Notes under the pieces: model-generated
Told to the model about the DNA's origin: nothing
The model's input: the letters and a program-made list of their open reading frames with translations, nothing else
Database searches by the model: none
Assembly (NCBI RefSeq): GCF_030124325.1
Contig: NZ_JASKLR010000003.1
Coordinates: forward strand, 385,105 to 449,104
Source: Sinorhizobium sp. 8-89
Lineage (GTDB): Bacteria; Pseudomonadota; Alphaproteobacteria; Rhizobiales; Rhizobiaceae
Reading direction: 5' to 3'
Length of the DNA: 64,000 nucleotides
Translations under genes and position numbers: made by a program
Shown here: positions 1 to 9,425 of the stretch, in pieces
Position numbering within the stretch: the stretch's first letter is position 1
Layout: each line of letters starts with the position of its first letter

Positions 1-623
1 CTCAGTGACAACGCCTCTTCCTGGTCGTGGGTGACGAGGACGAATGTGATGCCGAGTTCGCGTTGCAGGCTCTGGAGCTCGATCTGCATCGCGGTGCGAA
101 GCTTCTTGTCGAGAGCGGCAAGCGGTTCGTCGAGGAGCAGCACCTTCGGCTTGTTGACGATGGCGCGGGCGAGCGCCACGCGCTGCTGTTGGCCGCCGGA
201 CATTTCGTGGATGCGGCGCTTGCCGAAGCCGCCGAGACGGACCATCTCCAGCGCCTCCTTCGCTCGACGGGCAATTTCGGCGGCGGGGATGCGCGGGCGC
301 GTCTGCTTCAAGCCGTAGGCGACGTTCTGTTCGACATCGAGGTGCGGGAACAGCGCATATTGCTGGAACACCATGTTGACCGGCCGCCGATAGGCAGGCA
401 CGCCGTTCATCGGCTGACCGCCGATAAAGACCGTGCCCTCGCTCGGTTGCTCGAAGCCGCCGATCATGCGCAGGCAGGTGGTCTTGCCGCAGCCGGAAGG
501 GCCGAGCAGGGCCACGAAGGCGCCCTTTGGCACTGCGAGGTTGATGTCCGATACGGCCGTGACGCTGCCATAGCGTTTGGCGACCGAACGGAATTCGATG
601 TCGTTCGTCGAAGCGGATGTCAC
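1..623 (-). CDS. ABC transporter ATP-binding protein (PotA/UgpC-like), C-terminus cut by window edge
   Basis: This is the ATPase subunit of an importer, which powers uptake across the inner membrane. The visible 207 residues carry Walker A GPSGCGKTT at about residues 41-49, a Q-loop in NMVFQQYALFPH, the signature MSGGQQQRVALARA, Walker B LLLDEP and the H-loop THDQEEAL. The C-terminal regulatory domain lies outside the window. I chose the GTG at 623 because AGGGAA sits just upstream on the minus strand and translation from it begins a normal family N-terminus. The permease and binding-protein genes would be to the left, so the substrate is unknown; spermidine/putrescine or iron-type importers are the nearest families. 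It diverges from a LuxR-type regulator 185 bp away, a likely controller. Confidence 0.9.
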   Translation of the reverse strand, partial: MTSASTNDIEFRSVAKRYGSVTAVSDINLAVPKGAFVALLGPSGCGKTTCLRMIGGFEQPSEGTVFIGGQPMNGVPAYRRPVNMVFQQYALFPHLDVEQNVAYGLKQTRPRIPAAEIARRAKEALEMVRLGGFGKRRIHEMSGGQQQRVALARAIVNKPKVLLLDEPLAALDKKLRTAMQIELQSLQRELGITFVLVTHDQEEALSL

Positions 624-720
624 GTCTGTTCCCTGCGGTTATCTTTGGAGATCGTTTGCGGTTCTTACGCCGCTTCTCCCGCCGCTATTACCGAGCAGCC
701 TAGTCAAAGGCGGCCGCGCT

Positions 721-779
721 GGTATATACCCCAAGAGAGGTATTTCAACCCGGATTGCCCTGTGGAAGGAGTATACCCC
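721..779. promoter_or_regulatory. Candidate operator repeats between ABC operon and LuxR-type gene
   Basis: The divergent intergenic region holds a perfect 10-bp palindrome GGTATATACC (721-730) and two direct copies of TATACCCC (725-732 and 772-779, 47 bp apart). ATACC at 726-730 also faces GGTAT at 739-743. Repeats of this kind between a regulator and a divergent operon are often regulator binding sites. The link to the neighbouring LuxR-type protein is inference. Confidence 0.35.
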
Positions 780-808
780 GAAGCGGGAAAATCGGCCGGG
801 AGCGCGAT

Positions 809-1612
809 TTGAGTATCGACCTCGATGGACTTTTTCAGGCACTCGTACCCTTGATCGACGGTATGCCGATGGACGATGAGGCTGTCGGCGGCGCATTTCG
901 CCGGCTGATGTCGACGTTGATGAATTTCGACTATGTCGTCGTCTTCGCCTATCGCGGCAAGGAGCGCCCGATCGATCTCTACAGCACCTTCGACGCGAAG
1001 GACCATGTCCTCTTCGTCAGCCTCTATCAGGCCGGGCCCTATCTGCTCGATCCCTTCTATCATGCCGCATGCGCACCGAAGCCCGGCGTCTGGCGGATGA
1101 GGGAGCTTGCGCCCGATCGGTTCTTCTCCAGCGAATACTATCGGACCTACTACGTTCAGACGGGGCTCGCGGAAGAGGTCGGCTTCTTTGTGCCGATCAG
1201 CGACCAGATCACCGTCGTTCTCTCGCTGATGCGGCGCGAGGCGACCGGCACCTTCAGCGCGGCGGAATTCGCGCTTCTCAAGAAGGCCGAGCCGCTGGTG
1301 GCGGCGCTGGTGCGCCACCACTGGGCCGAGCTCGGTCGCCGCTTCGACGCGGCGCTGGCGAAAACGGGACGGAGCCGCCGCAAGGCGGCGCACCCGCCCG
1401 CCGACGGCGTCTGGCAACATCTGAACCTGACGGAAAGGGAGGCGGCGATCGTCGAGTTGGTGCTCCAGGGGCACTCGTCGGAATCGATCGGCCTCAAGCT
1501 CGGCATCTCGACCGGCACGGTCAAGGTTCACCGACGCAACGTCTATCGCAAGCTCGGCATCTCCTCGCAGACCCAGCTTCTTTCGCTCTACATCAAGAAT
1601 CTCGGCCATTGA
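809..1612 (+). CDS. LuxR-family transcriptional regulator
   Basis: The C-terminal 60 residues are a typical LuxR/FixJ helix-turn-helix: LTEREAAIVELVLQGHSSESIG followed by GISTGTVKVHRRNVYRKLGI. The N-terminal 170 residues look like a GAF/PAS-type sensing domain; I do not see the signature residues of acyl-homoserine-lactone binding domains, so a quorum role is not supported. The reading frame is open from 755. A TTG at 809 preceded by GGGAG gives a 267-residue protein, and an ATG at 863 is an alternative. It probably regulates the divergent ABC importer whose ATPase begins at 623. Confidence 0.8.
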   Translation: MSIDLDGLFQALVPLIDGMPMDDEAVGGAFRRLMSTLMNFDYVVVFAYRGKERPIDLYSTFDAKDHVLFVSLYQAGPYLLDPFYHAACAPKPGVWRMRELAPDRFFSSEYYRTYYVQTGLAEEVGFFVPISDQITVVLSLMRREATGTFSAAEFALLKKAEPLVAALVRHHWAELGRRFDAALAKTGRSRRKAAHPPADGVWQHLNLTEREAAIVELVLQGHSSESIGLKLGISTGTVKVHRRNVYRKLGISSQTQLLSLYIKNLGH

Positions 1613-1697
1613 GGCGTCACGCGCGTTTCGACGCCATTTCAAAGGTGCGGCCTTGACTGGCTTCCGATGAATAATTGAGGATTGTCACATTCCCTTC

Positions 1698-1798
1698 TGC
1701 ATGTCTCCTCGAATCGGAGCCGATTTAAGGAGGAAACCTGCAGCAATTCAAAGTGCTACAGCGAACTTTGTGCGTCTGAAAGACGCGCGGCGCCGTAG
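1698..1798 (+). repeat. RIME-like intergenic mosaic element, copy 1
   Basis: This roughly 100-bp unit has two imperfect palindromes. The first pairs TGCATGT with a GCA-containing right arm around GAATCGGAGCCGATTT. The second runs from CTACAGCG through GTGCGTCTGAAAGACGCGC to CGCCGTAG. The same layout recurs at six or more other places in the window. It matches my recollection of the Rhizobium-specific intergenic mosaic elements, about 100 bp with two palindromes. Confidence 0.7.
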
Positions 1799-1815
1799 AA
1801 AAGCCGGAGCGTTCG

Positions 1816-3093
1816 ATGTCCGAGATCCCGCCGTCCAAGCCGCATTCGATTGCCCATCATGTCGCCAGGATGAGCGGGCGGGATCCGCACGAGGGGCATC
1901 GCGCCGCGACGCCGCTGGAGCTGCTCTTCGACCTGACATTCGTCATCGCTTTCAGCCTTGCTGCCGCGCAGCTCGCCCACCTGCTGGCCGAGGGACATTT
2001 CAAAGCCGGTCTGATCGGCTTCGGCTTCGCGAGCTTCGCGATCTGCTGGGCCTGGGTGAATTTCTCCTGGTTCGCTTCCGCCTATGACACCGACGATTGG
2101 GCATTTCGCTGCGTCACCATGGTGCAGATGGCCGGCGTCCTCATTCTCGCCATCGGGCTGCCGCCGATGTTCGAGTCGATCGACAAGGGAGAATATCTCG
2201 ACAATCGCATCATGGTGCTAGGCTATGTCGTGATGCGCGTCGCCATGGTGTTTCAGTGGCTCAGGGCGGCGCGACAGGATCCGCACCGCCGCAAGGCCTG
2301 CACCACCTACGCCACAGCGGTCTCCATCGCCCAGATTGGCTGGATCGTGCTGATCTTCATCGATTTCTCCCTGCTGGTGACGCTTGCCTTCGTGGTCGTG
2401 CTGACCGCGGTAGAAATGGCCGGGCCAGTGATCGCGGAGTCGCGGCAGGGCGGAACGCCCTGGCATGCGCACCATATCGCCGAGCGCTACGGCCTGCTCG
2501 CCATCATCGCGCTCGGCGAAGGGGTGGTCGGAACGGTCGCCTCGGTCACGGCGGTGGTCGAGGGGCGGGGATGGAACCTTGACGTGGCGCTTGTCTGCAT
2601 CGCCGGGACGGGGCTAACCTTCGGGATGTGGTGGATCTATTTCACGCTCCCGAGCGCGGAAATCCTTCACAAGTTCCGGAAGCGCGCCGTTGTATGGGGC
2701 TACGGGCATATGCTGATCTTCGCTGCGATCGTGGCGACGGGCGCCGGGCTGCACGTCGCTGCCTACTATATCGAGCACAAGGCGCATATCTCGTCCGTCG
2801 CGACGGTGTTGACCGTTGCCGTTCCCGTCGCGATCTACATAGGCTTGATCTACGCCATGTACGTCTATCTGGTCAGGGCGATGGAGCGTCGCCACATCTG
2901 GCAGTTCTGCGCCACGGTCCTCGTGCTGGCCGCGTCCGTTGGTGCGGCGATGGCGGGAATCGACATGGCGGTCTGCCTTATCATCCTGATGTTCGCGCCG
3001 GTCATCACCGTCATCGGTTACGAACGCGCCGGCCATCGCCACAAGGCGCGGGCACTCGAACGCGCGCTCGGTGGCGGGCAGAGCGCGCATTGA
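1816..3093 (+). CDS. LtrA family (low temperature requirement A) membrane protein
   Basis: A 425-residue polytopic inner-membrane protein. The N-terminal signature RAATPLELLFDLTFVIAFSL, ending in the acidic pair of the first membrane segment, is diagnostic of the bacterial LtrA family. About ten hydrophobic segments follow, with a second conserved block HHIAERYGLLAIIALGEGVV in the middle and a cytoplasmic tail rich in Arg and His. Length is normal for the family. LtrA was named for growth of Listeria at low temperature, but its transport role is not established, so I assign no substrate. The gene stands alone, preceded by a RIME-like repeat. Confidence 0.85.
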   Translation: MSEIPPSKPHSIAHHVARMSGRDPHEGHRAATPLELLFDLTFVIAFSLAAAQLAHLLAEGHFKAGLIGFGFASFAICWAWVNFSWFASAYDTDDWAFRCVTMVQMAGVLILAIGLPPMFESIDKGEYLDNRIMVLGYVVMRVAMVFQWLRAARQDPHRRKACTTYATAVSIAQIGWIVLIFIDFSLLVTLAFVVVLTAVEMAGPVIAESRQGGTPWHAHHIAERYGLLAIIALGEGVVGTVASVTAVVEGRGWNLDVALVCIAGTGLTFGMWWIYFTLPSAEILHKFRKRAVVWGYGHMLIFAAIVATGAGLHVAAYYIEHKAHISSVATVLTVAVPVAIYIGLIYAMYVYLVRAMERRHIWQFCATVLVLAASVGAAMAGIDMAVCLIILMFAPVITVIGYERAGHRHKARALERALGGGQSAH

Positions 3094-3213
3094 GGCCTTG
3101 CTTGGGCACGAAATTGTTGAGTCGCATCAAGGCTTTGCGTGAGGCGCCTGACGATCCGTTTCAAGCGCTTCACGAGGTGATTCAATTCGCTCCGGCGTTG
3201 TGGGCATAGCCGC

Positions 3214-5439
3214 TCACCACGTCTTGCTGAGCTTCAGCGTGAAGGTCCGGCTTTCGCCGTAGCCGCAGGTCAAGAGTCCCTGGCATCCCTTGACATATTC
3301 CTTGTCGAAGAGGTTGGCGACGTTGAGGGAGGCCGCCCAGTCGTTCCTCTCGTAGCGGATCGCGGCATCGACGAGCGTCGCCGCCGGGACTTTCTTCGTG
3401 TTCTCGACGTCAGCCCAGGACTCGCCCTGGCGGCGCACGCCTGCGCCGAGGCTCACGCCTTCGAACGCGCCACTGGTCACCGTGTAGTCGAGCCACAGGG
3501 CAGCCTGCGTTTCGGGTATGAGATAGGGCGACTTGCCGAGCAGCGACGGGTTGGTGTCTTCCGTGATCTCGAGATCGGTATAGCTGAAAGCGGAAATGAC
3601 CTTCCAGTTCTCATCAAGATTGATCTTGCCTTCAAGCTCGACCCCGCGGGAGCGCACCTCGCCGAGTTGGCTCGAGAGCCCAAGGATGGGCTCCGTCACC
3701 TGGACGTTCTGCTTGGTTATCTCGAAGATTGAGGCGGTGAACAATCCGTCGATAAACGTCGGCTCGTATTTGATTCCCGCTTCATATTGGTAGCCTTCTT
3801 CGGGCTTCAGGGGCACCAAAGTCGTGACCGCAGGATCAGGGTTCGAGTCGCGTGAGCCCACGAGAGGGTTGAAGAAGGTCGCGACGCTTACATAGGGCGT
3901 GAAGCCGTTGTCGAACTCGTAAGCGAGGCCGGCGCGGCCGCTGAGCGCGCCGTCATCATATCCGAAGTTGGAAGCTCCGGCCCAGGCCGTAGCGCCGTTC
4001 TTGAGGTCGGTATCGACATAGTCGTAGCGCCCATTGAGCGTTACGAGCCAACCGTCGCCGAAGCGCACCTGATCCTGGGCATAGATGCCGATCTGCTGCT
4101 GTGTGAAAATCTGGTTGACATAGACCGCCGTCGGCCCTTGGGGCACACCATAGACCGGATCGGTGGGGCTGATCGGCGTAGCGCCTCCCGACGCCCCGAT
4201 GTGGTCGAGGCGGTAGTATTTGTAATCGAGCCCGGCGAGGAAGGTGTGATTCGTGGCGCCGAGATCGAAATCCCTCTCCGCCCGGTTGTCGATCGAGAAG
4301 CTGTCGACCTTCGACGTCGCCTCGAAGCCGATGCGGTTCAGAAGGTAGTCCGGACCGATGGGCTCGACATTGCCAAAGCCAGGGCCGACATAGCCGTAGG
4401 GGTATGGGTACCGCTCGTGCTTGTGCAGATGGGCGAAACGCGCGTTCTGGGTAAAGGTCCAGCCATTGTCGAAATCGTGCTTGAACTCATAGCCGAGCAT
4501 CTGTTGGGCGTAGGTTCCCTCGTCGATATCGGGTTCGCCGAAATAGGCATCACGGTCGATCTTGCCGAAGGGGGCGTCGACCACCGTTGCGACATAGGGC
4601 AGGAAGCCGTTGCCGACATGGATCTGGTCGAGCCCTTGCAGCAGGCCGAATACCGTCAGGCTAGTCGCGTCGTCTGGGGCATAGGTCACTTGCGGCAGGA
4701 TGAAACCCCGCAGGTCTTCGGAGAAATCCGAGTAGTTGTCGCCGCCGGCGATCTTGCCGGTCAGACGGTAGCGAACGGTTCCGTCTTCGGTCAGCCGGTC
4801 GTTGACATCGAAGCCGGTGAAGGCGTTGCCATCACTGTTGATGCCAACTTCCGTGTAGTAGAGCGGCTCGTCAAGCGGCCGCTTGCTGATCAGATTGATG
4901 ATGCCGCCCGGATTGGCGCCGCCATAGAGCACGGAGGCCGGTCCCTTCAGCACCTCGATCCGCTCCAGCATGAAGGGGTCGATCTGGAAGTTGCCGAAGG
5001 CGTAGCTGAAGAGGGAGAGGCCGTCGAGAAAAACGCCGGTCTGCGCCGCGTCGAAGCCGCGGATATAGAACCAGTCCGTATCGGCGTCGACGCCGAAGGG
5101 CGCGGCCATGACGCCGGGCGTATAGCGCAAGGCTTCATCGACCTTGTTGACGACGGCCCGATCGTCCAGCTCCTCGCGACCGACGACGGAGACCGACTGG
5201 GGGATTTCGCTCAGCGGCGTGGCGGTCTTCGACCCCGTTGCGGTTGCCTTGGCCACGTAGCCGTCAACAGGGCCGGTGGCGCTGCCGTTCGCCGGTGTTC
5301 CGCCTTCGACCACCAGTCTTTCAAGCTCGGTGGCGCTGCCGTCCTGAGCCTGCGCCGCTCCGGCGATCAGCACTGCGGCAAATGCCGCCCCGCCTGCCAA
5401 TAGGTCTTTCAAACGCGCCCCGCTGCCATTGCTTTGCAT
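3214..5439 (-). CDS. TonB-dependent siderophore receptor (FhuA/FoxA-like)
   Basis: A 741-residue outer-membrane receptor for a ferric siderophore, with a signal peptide ending near AGAAQAQ, a TonB-box region, a plug domain (IPQSVSVVGREELDDR to VLYGGANPGGIINLISKRP) and a 22-strand barrel ending in the terminal aromatic residue of LKLSKTW. The plug motifs and short spacing fit the hydroxamate-type siderophore receptor family. An AraC-type regulator lies directly upstream on the same strand. From memory, this pairing resembles the ferrioxamine B receptor FoxA and its regulator in Sinorhizobium meliloti; the substrate is therefore probable, not proven. An IRO-like box sits about 80 bp upstream of the start. 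Confidence 0.93.
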   Translation of the reverse strand: MQSNGSGARLKDLLAGGAAFAAVLIAGAAQAQDGSATELERLVVEGGTPANGSATGPVDGYVAKATATGSKTATPLSEIPQSVSVVGREELDDRAVVNKVDEALRYTPGVMAAPFGVDADTDWFYIRGFDAAQTGVFLDGLSLFSYAFGNFQIDPFMLERIEVLKGPASVLYGGANPGGIINLISKRPLDEPLYYTEVGINSDGNAFTGFDVNDRLTEDGTVRYRLTGKIAGGDNYSDFSEDLRGFILPQVTYAPDDATSLTVFGLLQGLDQIHVGNGFLPYVATVVDAPFGKIDRDAYFGEPDIDEGTYAQQMLGYEFKHDFDNGWTFTQNARFAHLHKHERYPYPYGYVGPGFGNVEPIGPDYLLNRIGFEATSKVDSFSIDNRAERDFDLGATNHTFLAGLDYKYYRLDHIGASGGATPISPTDPVYGVPQGPTAVYVNQIFTQQQIGIYAQDQVRFGDGWLVTLNGRYDYVDTDLKNGATAWAGASNFGYDDGALSGRAGLAYEFDNGFTPYVSVATFFNPLVGSRDSNPDPAVTTLVPLKPEEGYQYEAGIKYEPTFIDGLFTASIFEITKQNVQVTEPILGLSSQLGEVRSRGVELEGKINLDENWKVISAFSYTDLEITEDTNPSLLGKSPYLIPETQAALWLDYTVTSGAFEGVSLGAGVRRQGESWADVENTKKVPAATLVDAAIRYERNDWAASLNVANLFDKEYVKGCQGLLTCGYGESRTFTLKLSKTW

Positions 5440-5518
5440 CGCACTTCTGCCCCGAAATCAGCCGTCCGGCGCTCCATCCCCGGAGAACGCGGCACAGCCG
5501 GTCTTCACCTTGATAAGA

Positions 5519-5533
5519 TGAGCGTTTATCTCA
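5519..5533. promoter_or_regulatory. Candidate IRO box (RirA-type, TGA-N9-TCA)
   Basis: The sequence TGAGCGTTTATCTCA matches TGA-N9-TCA, the core reported for iron-responsive operators recognised by RirA in rhizobia. It lies 80 bp upstream of the siderophore receptor start, where such a box is expected. The spacer is only loosely AT-rich, so this is a candidate. Confidence 0.4.
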
Positions 5534-5627
5534 AGTATATCGGGCGGGGCTTGTCCGGACCCGGGAAAATTGAACGATCCTGCGCAAATCTCCGCACCGC
5601 ACACGGACAATACAGGGACAATCTTCG

Positions 5628-6512
5628 TCAGGAGAGACGGCTCTTTTTCCAGAGCGCCGGCGTCGTGCCGACCGTCTTGCGGAACACGCGGGTGAAGTGT
5701 GCCTGATCGGCAAAACCTGTTTCCGCCGCCACTGTGGTCAGCGATGCGTTGTTCTCAAGCAGCATCTCTTTTGCGCGCTTGATCCGGGTATTTGTCTGCC
5801 ATTGGTGCGGCGCCATCCCTGTCGACGCCTTGAAGGCATGGCTGAAATGCGATTGCGACAAGCCGGTGAGATTCGCCAACTCTTCAAGCCGGACGTTGCG
5901 GGCGACGTTTTCGCCGATGTAGTCGATCGCGCGGCGCAGTTGCCAGGCCGCCAACTGGCTGCGTTTGCGACGGGCGCTCCGGTTGATTTTCATCAGGTCG
6001 ATGAACAGCGCCAGCGTCAGCCCGTCGCCGTAGAGGTCGTGCAGCGGTTGCGGATTGAGGCATTCGGCGGCGATCAGCTCGGCAAGCTGCAGAAAACGAG
6101 GGTCCTGAAACATCAGCCGAGGCGTCTCGACCGCGCTGGGGTCGAGATCTTCCATCAGACGGCGGCTGAGCACATCGACATCGAAATGCAGGTCGAGATG
6201 CCGCAGGTACTGGATATCGACGACATCGGTCCAGAGCTCCACGCCGGCCGGTATGTAGGAGAGGGCCTGCCGATGATAGTTCTGGACGGTGCTTCTGCCG
6301 TTAGAGGCTAGCTTGACGCGGCAATTGCCTCCGCCCCTGGCGTCGAGCACGATGAACATACGCGGATCTTCCGCGACGTAATATCCGCCGGCGTGAGGAA
6401 CGCACTCGACATCCCACACGTCGGCGACAACGCCGTTCCAATGACGCCGGTGCAGCCCGCCTATGACAGAGAAACCGCTGATCTTGTTTTGCATGCGCGG
6501 TTGAAATGTCAT
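5628..6512 (-). CDS. AraC-family transcriptional regulator next to siderophore receptor
   Basis: A 294-residue regulator. The last 100 residues hold the two helix-turn-helix motifs of the AraC family (LEELANLTGLSQSHFSHAFK and LTTVAAETGFADQAHFTRVF, followed by the conserved GTTPALW). The N-terminal 190 residues are a variable effector domain. The ATG at 6512 has GGGAA at a good distance. It lies immediately upstream of the receptor gene on the same strand (188 bp apart), like PchR-type regulators that sense the loaded siderophore and activate the receptor. That role is inferred from position. Confidence 0.88.
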   Translation of the reverse strand: MTFQPRMQNKISGFSVIGGLHRRHWNGVVADVWDVECVPHAGGYYVAEDPRMFIVLDARGGGNCRVKLASNGRSTVQNYHRQALSYIPAGVELWTDVVDIQYLRHLDLHFDVDVLSRRLMEDLDPSAVETPRLMFQDPRFLQLAELIAAECLNPQPLHDLYGDGLTLALFIDLMKINRSARRKRSQLAAWQLRRAIDYIGENVARNVRLEELANLTGLSQSHFSHAFKASTGMAPHQWQTNTRIKRAKEMLLENNASLTTVAAETGFADQAHFTRVFRKTVGTTPALWKKSRLS

Positions 6513-6635
6513 CGTCGCATTCCCGTTCGCGGGTAGGTCGGCCCGGCGTAGTGCCTAATCTTTCATTTTGTAGTCAAGTTTCCATACTGTAGGAGGTCGG
6601 GGTTTTCAATCGCGCCGATCGCGTTGCATCGCTCC

Positions 6636-6656
6636 GATTCAACGAAACATGCAGCA
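6636..6656 (-). repeat. Remnant of RIME-like element
   Basis: The stretch GATTCAACGAAACATGCAGCA matches the right arm of the first palindrome in the complete copies, but the remainder is missing. It abuts the hairpin downstream of ribH2. Confidence 0.35.
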
Positions 6657-6684
6657 GGGGCACGACCGACGCCGGTCGTGCCCC
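6657..6684 (-). terminator. Strong hairpin downstream of ribH2
   Basis: Arms of 12 bp (GGGGCACGACCG and its exact complement) surround a 4-base loop, 27 bp after the ribH2 stop. There is no good U-run on either side, so it may act as an end-stabilising hairpin or in factor-assisted termination. Confidence 0.5.
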
Positions 6685-6710
6685 TCGTTAAGACCGCAAA
6701 TGTCGCGCCG

Positions 6711-7479
<769 letters not shown>

Positions 7480-7570
7480 ACGCGCGCAACGACGCGGAAG
7501 TGAAAAAACGCGACAGATTTTTCCAAAGCAGGCGCGTTGCCGGACAATTCTTTCCGGCAATCAGCGGCCC

Positions 7571-8632
7571 CTATTCACGGATGACGAGCAGGTCCTTGGC
7601 GGCGAAGCGCAGGGTGACGTTTTCACCCGAGACCGGCAGCGTGAGGCCGGGATCGTTGAACGTGTCGAAGGAGATGATGTCGCTGCCGACACGCAGTTTT
7701 GTCCGGATGACCGAGCCAAGGAAGCTCGTGGAGACGACTTCGCCGATAAGCGCGGTATCGCCCCTGGCGCCCTCGGCAATCGAGCCCGCTTCCGGGCGCA
7801 GTGCAAGCGAGATGCTGTCGCCGCCCTTCAGGCCAGCGATCGACTCCCTCAGCGAAATCCTCTGGCCGCCAATGGTGACTGCGCCGGCGGAGGGGTCCGC
7901 GACCTTTCCCTCGATGATGTTCAACGTACCGACAAAAGACGCGACGAAACGGGTTGCCGGCGTGTTGTAGATCTCGAAGGGTGTGCCGATCTGGTCGGCG
8001 TGGCCGGCGTTCATGACGACGATGCGGTCCGATATCGACAGCGCCTCCTCCTGGTCGTGCGTCACGAAGACGGTGGTAATGCCGAGCTGCTGCTGGATCT
8101 GCCGGATCTCTTCGCGCAGCGACACGCGGATTTTCGCGTCGAGGGCGGAGAGGGGCTCGTCGAGCAGCAGCACTTGCGGCTTGACCGCAAGCGCGCGGGC
8201 AAGCGCCACGCGTTGCTGCTGGCCGCCGGATAATTGATAGGGGAAGCGGTCCGCCAGGTGCTCGAGCTTGATGAGCCCGAGCATCTGCTTCACCCGTTGA
8301 TCAATTTCCGTTTTGGAAGCGCCCGCGACCTTGAGGCCGAAGGCGACGTTGTCGTGCACGTTCATGTTCGGGAATAGCGCATAGGCCTGAAACACCATGC
8401 CGATATTGCGCTGGTTCGGCTTCAATGAGCCCTGGTTCTTGCCGTCGATGATGACGGAGCCGTCCGACGGGCTCTCGAACCCGGCAATCATCCGCAGGAT
8501 CGTGGTCTTGCCGCAGCCGGAGGGTCCGAGAAAGGAAACGAACTCGCCCTTGTCGATGCCCATGTTGAAGTTGTGCACGACCTGAACCGGGCCGAAGGAC
8601 TTCTGGATGTTGGTCAGTGTCAGGAATGCCAT
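7571..8632 (-). CDS. ABC transporter ATP-binding protein of the island importer
   Basis: A 353-residue MalK/PotA-type ATPase. Walker A GPSGCGKTT is near residue 37, Q-loop VFQAYALFPN near 83, signature LSGGQQQRVALARA near 135, Walker B LLLDEP near 157 and H-loop THDQEEAL near 193. A C-terminal TOBE-type domain follows, ending with a conserved RFAAKDLLVI strand. Its ATG lies 4 bp after the second permease stop, so it is the last gene of a minus-strand operon of binding protein, permease, permease and ATPase. The substrate is unknown; the family handles polyamines, iron, phosphonates and related compounds. Confidence 0.93.
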   Translation of the reverse strand: MAFLTLTNIQKSFGPVQVVHNFNMGIDKGEFVSFLGPSGCGKTTILRMIAGFESPSDGSVIIDGKNQGSLKPNQRNIGMVFQAYALFPNMNVHDNVAFGLKVAGASKTEIDQRVKQMLGLIKLEHLADRFPYQLSGGQQQRVALARALAVKPQVLLLDEPLSALDAKIRVSLREEIRQIQQQLGITTVFVTHDQEEALSISDRIVVMNAGHADQIGTPFEIYNTPATRFVASFVGTLNIIEGKVADPSAGAVTIGGQRISLRESIAGLKGGDSISLALRPEAGSIAEGARGDTALIGEVVSTSFLGSVIRTKLRVGSDIISFDTFNDPGLTLPVSGENVTLRFAAKDLLVIRE

Positions 8633-8636
8633 GTGA

Positions 8637-9425
8637 TCAAGCCTTGGCCGGAGCGGATTTCTGGAAACGGGAGACGAGCTGGATCAGACCCATGCTGAGC
8701 CAGGTGATGGCAAACGCGATAACGGCGAGCGCCGAGGGCTCGTAGGCCTTGTTAGCCCCGACGAGCTGCAGGTAGGGGCCGAAGGCGGGCCGATTGAGCA
8801 GCGCGGCCATGGTGAATTCACCCATCACGATCGCGAAGGTGATGAAGGAGCCGGACAGCACGCCGCTCATCACGTTCGGGAAGATGCAGCGGAAGAGGAT
8901 CGTCGGCCATTTGGCGCCAAGGCTCTCGGCCGCTTCCGTCAGTGTCCTGACGTCGATCGCCCGCATGGCTGTATCGACCGCGCGATACATGTAGGGGAGC
9001 GATAGCGTCATGTAGGAAAACATCAACAGCGCGTTCGTTCCGGAGGTCGAGCCGGTCAGCGGCAGCATCGATGAGGAGTTGTAGAGACGCAGGTAGCCGA
9101 AGACGATGACGATCGCCGGGATGACGAGCGGCAGCAGCGTGATGAATTCGACGACCGGTCGCACCTGCGGCAGGCGCAGCCGCACCCAGTAGGCGGTCGG
9201 CACGACGAGCAACATCCCGAAGATGATGGTCAGGAGCGCCATCATCATCGAATAGCCGAAGGTTTCGCGGAACTGGATGTCGGCGAAGACCGACTGGTAG
9301 GCGTCGAAGGAATATTCGCCGCGGCGCATGCGCAGCGAGAATTCCAGGGTGCCGAGCAGCGGAATAATGAAATAGCTCGCTCCGATAGCGATGGCGATCC
9401 AGGCGCCGAGGCGTTGTGCTTTCAT
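8637..9425 (-). CDS. ABC transporter permease 2 (PotC-like)
   Basis: A 262-residue inner-membrane subunit with six hydrophobic segments and the EAA loop TEAAESLGAKWPTILFRCIFPNV that contacts the ATPase. The same frame stays open upstream to 10472, but that extension translates to Arg/Pro-rich noise over the first permease. The ATG at 9425 overlaps the preceding stop by 4 bp (ATGA), the usual coupling in such operons. The partner permease, binding protein and ATPase are all adjacent. Confidence 0.92.
   Translation of the reverse strand: MKAQRLGAWIAIAIGASYFIIPLLGTLEFSLRMRRGEYSFDAYQSVFADIQFRETFGYSMMMALLTIIFGMLLVVPTAYWVRLRLPQVRPVVEFITLLPLVIPAIVIVFGYLRLYNSSSMLPLTGSTSGTNALLMFSYMTLSLPYMYRAVDTAMRAIDVRTLTEAAESLGAKWPTILFRCIFPNVMSGVLSGSFITFAIVMGEFTMAALLNRPAFGPYLQLVGANKAYEPSALAVIAFAITWLSMGLIQLVSRFQKSAPAKA

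Noticed and set aside
3094-3213. Possible gene fragment between LtrA and the receptor
   Set aside because: A short readable frame ends at 3210, but it matches nothing I know.
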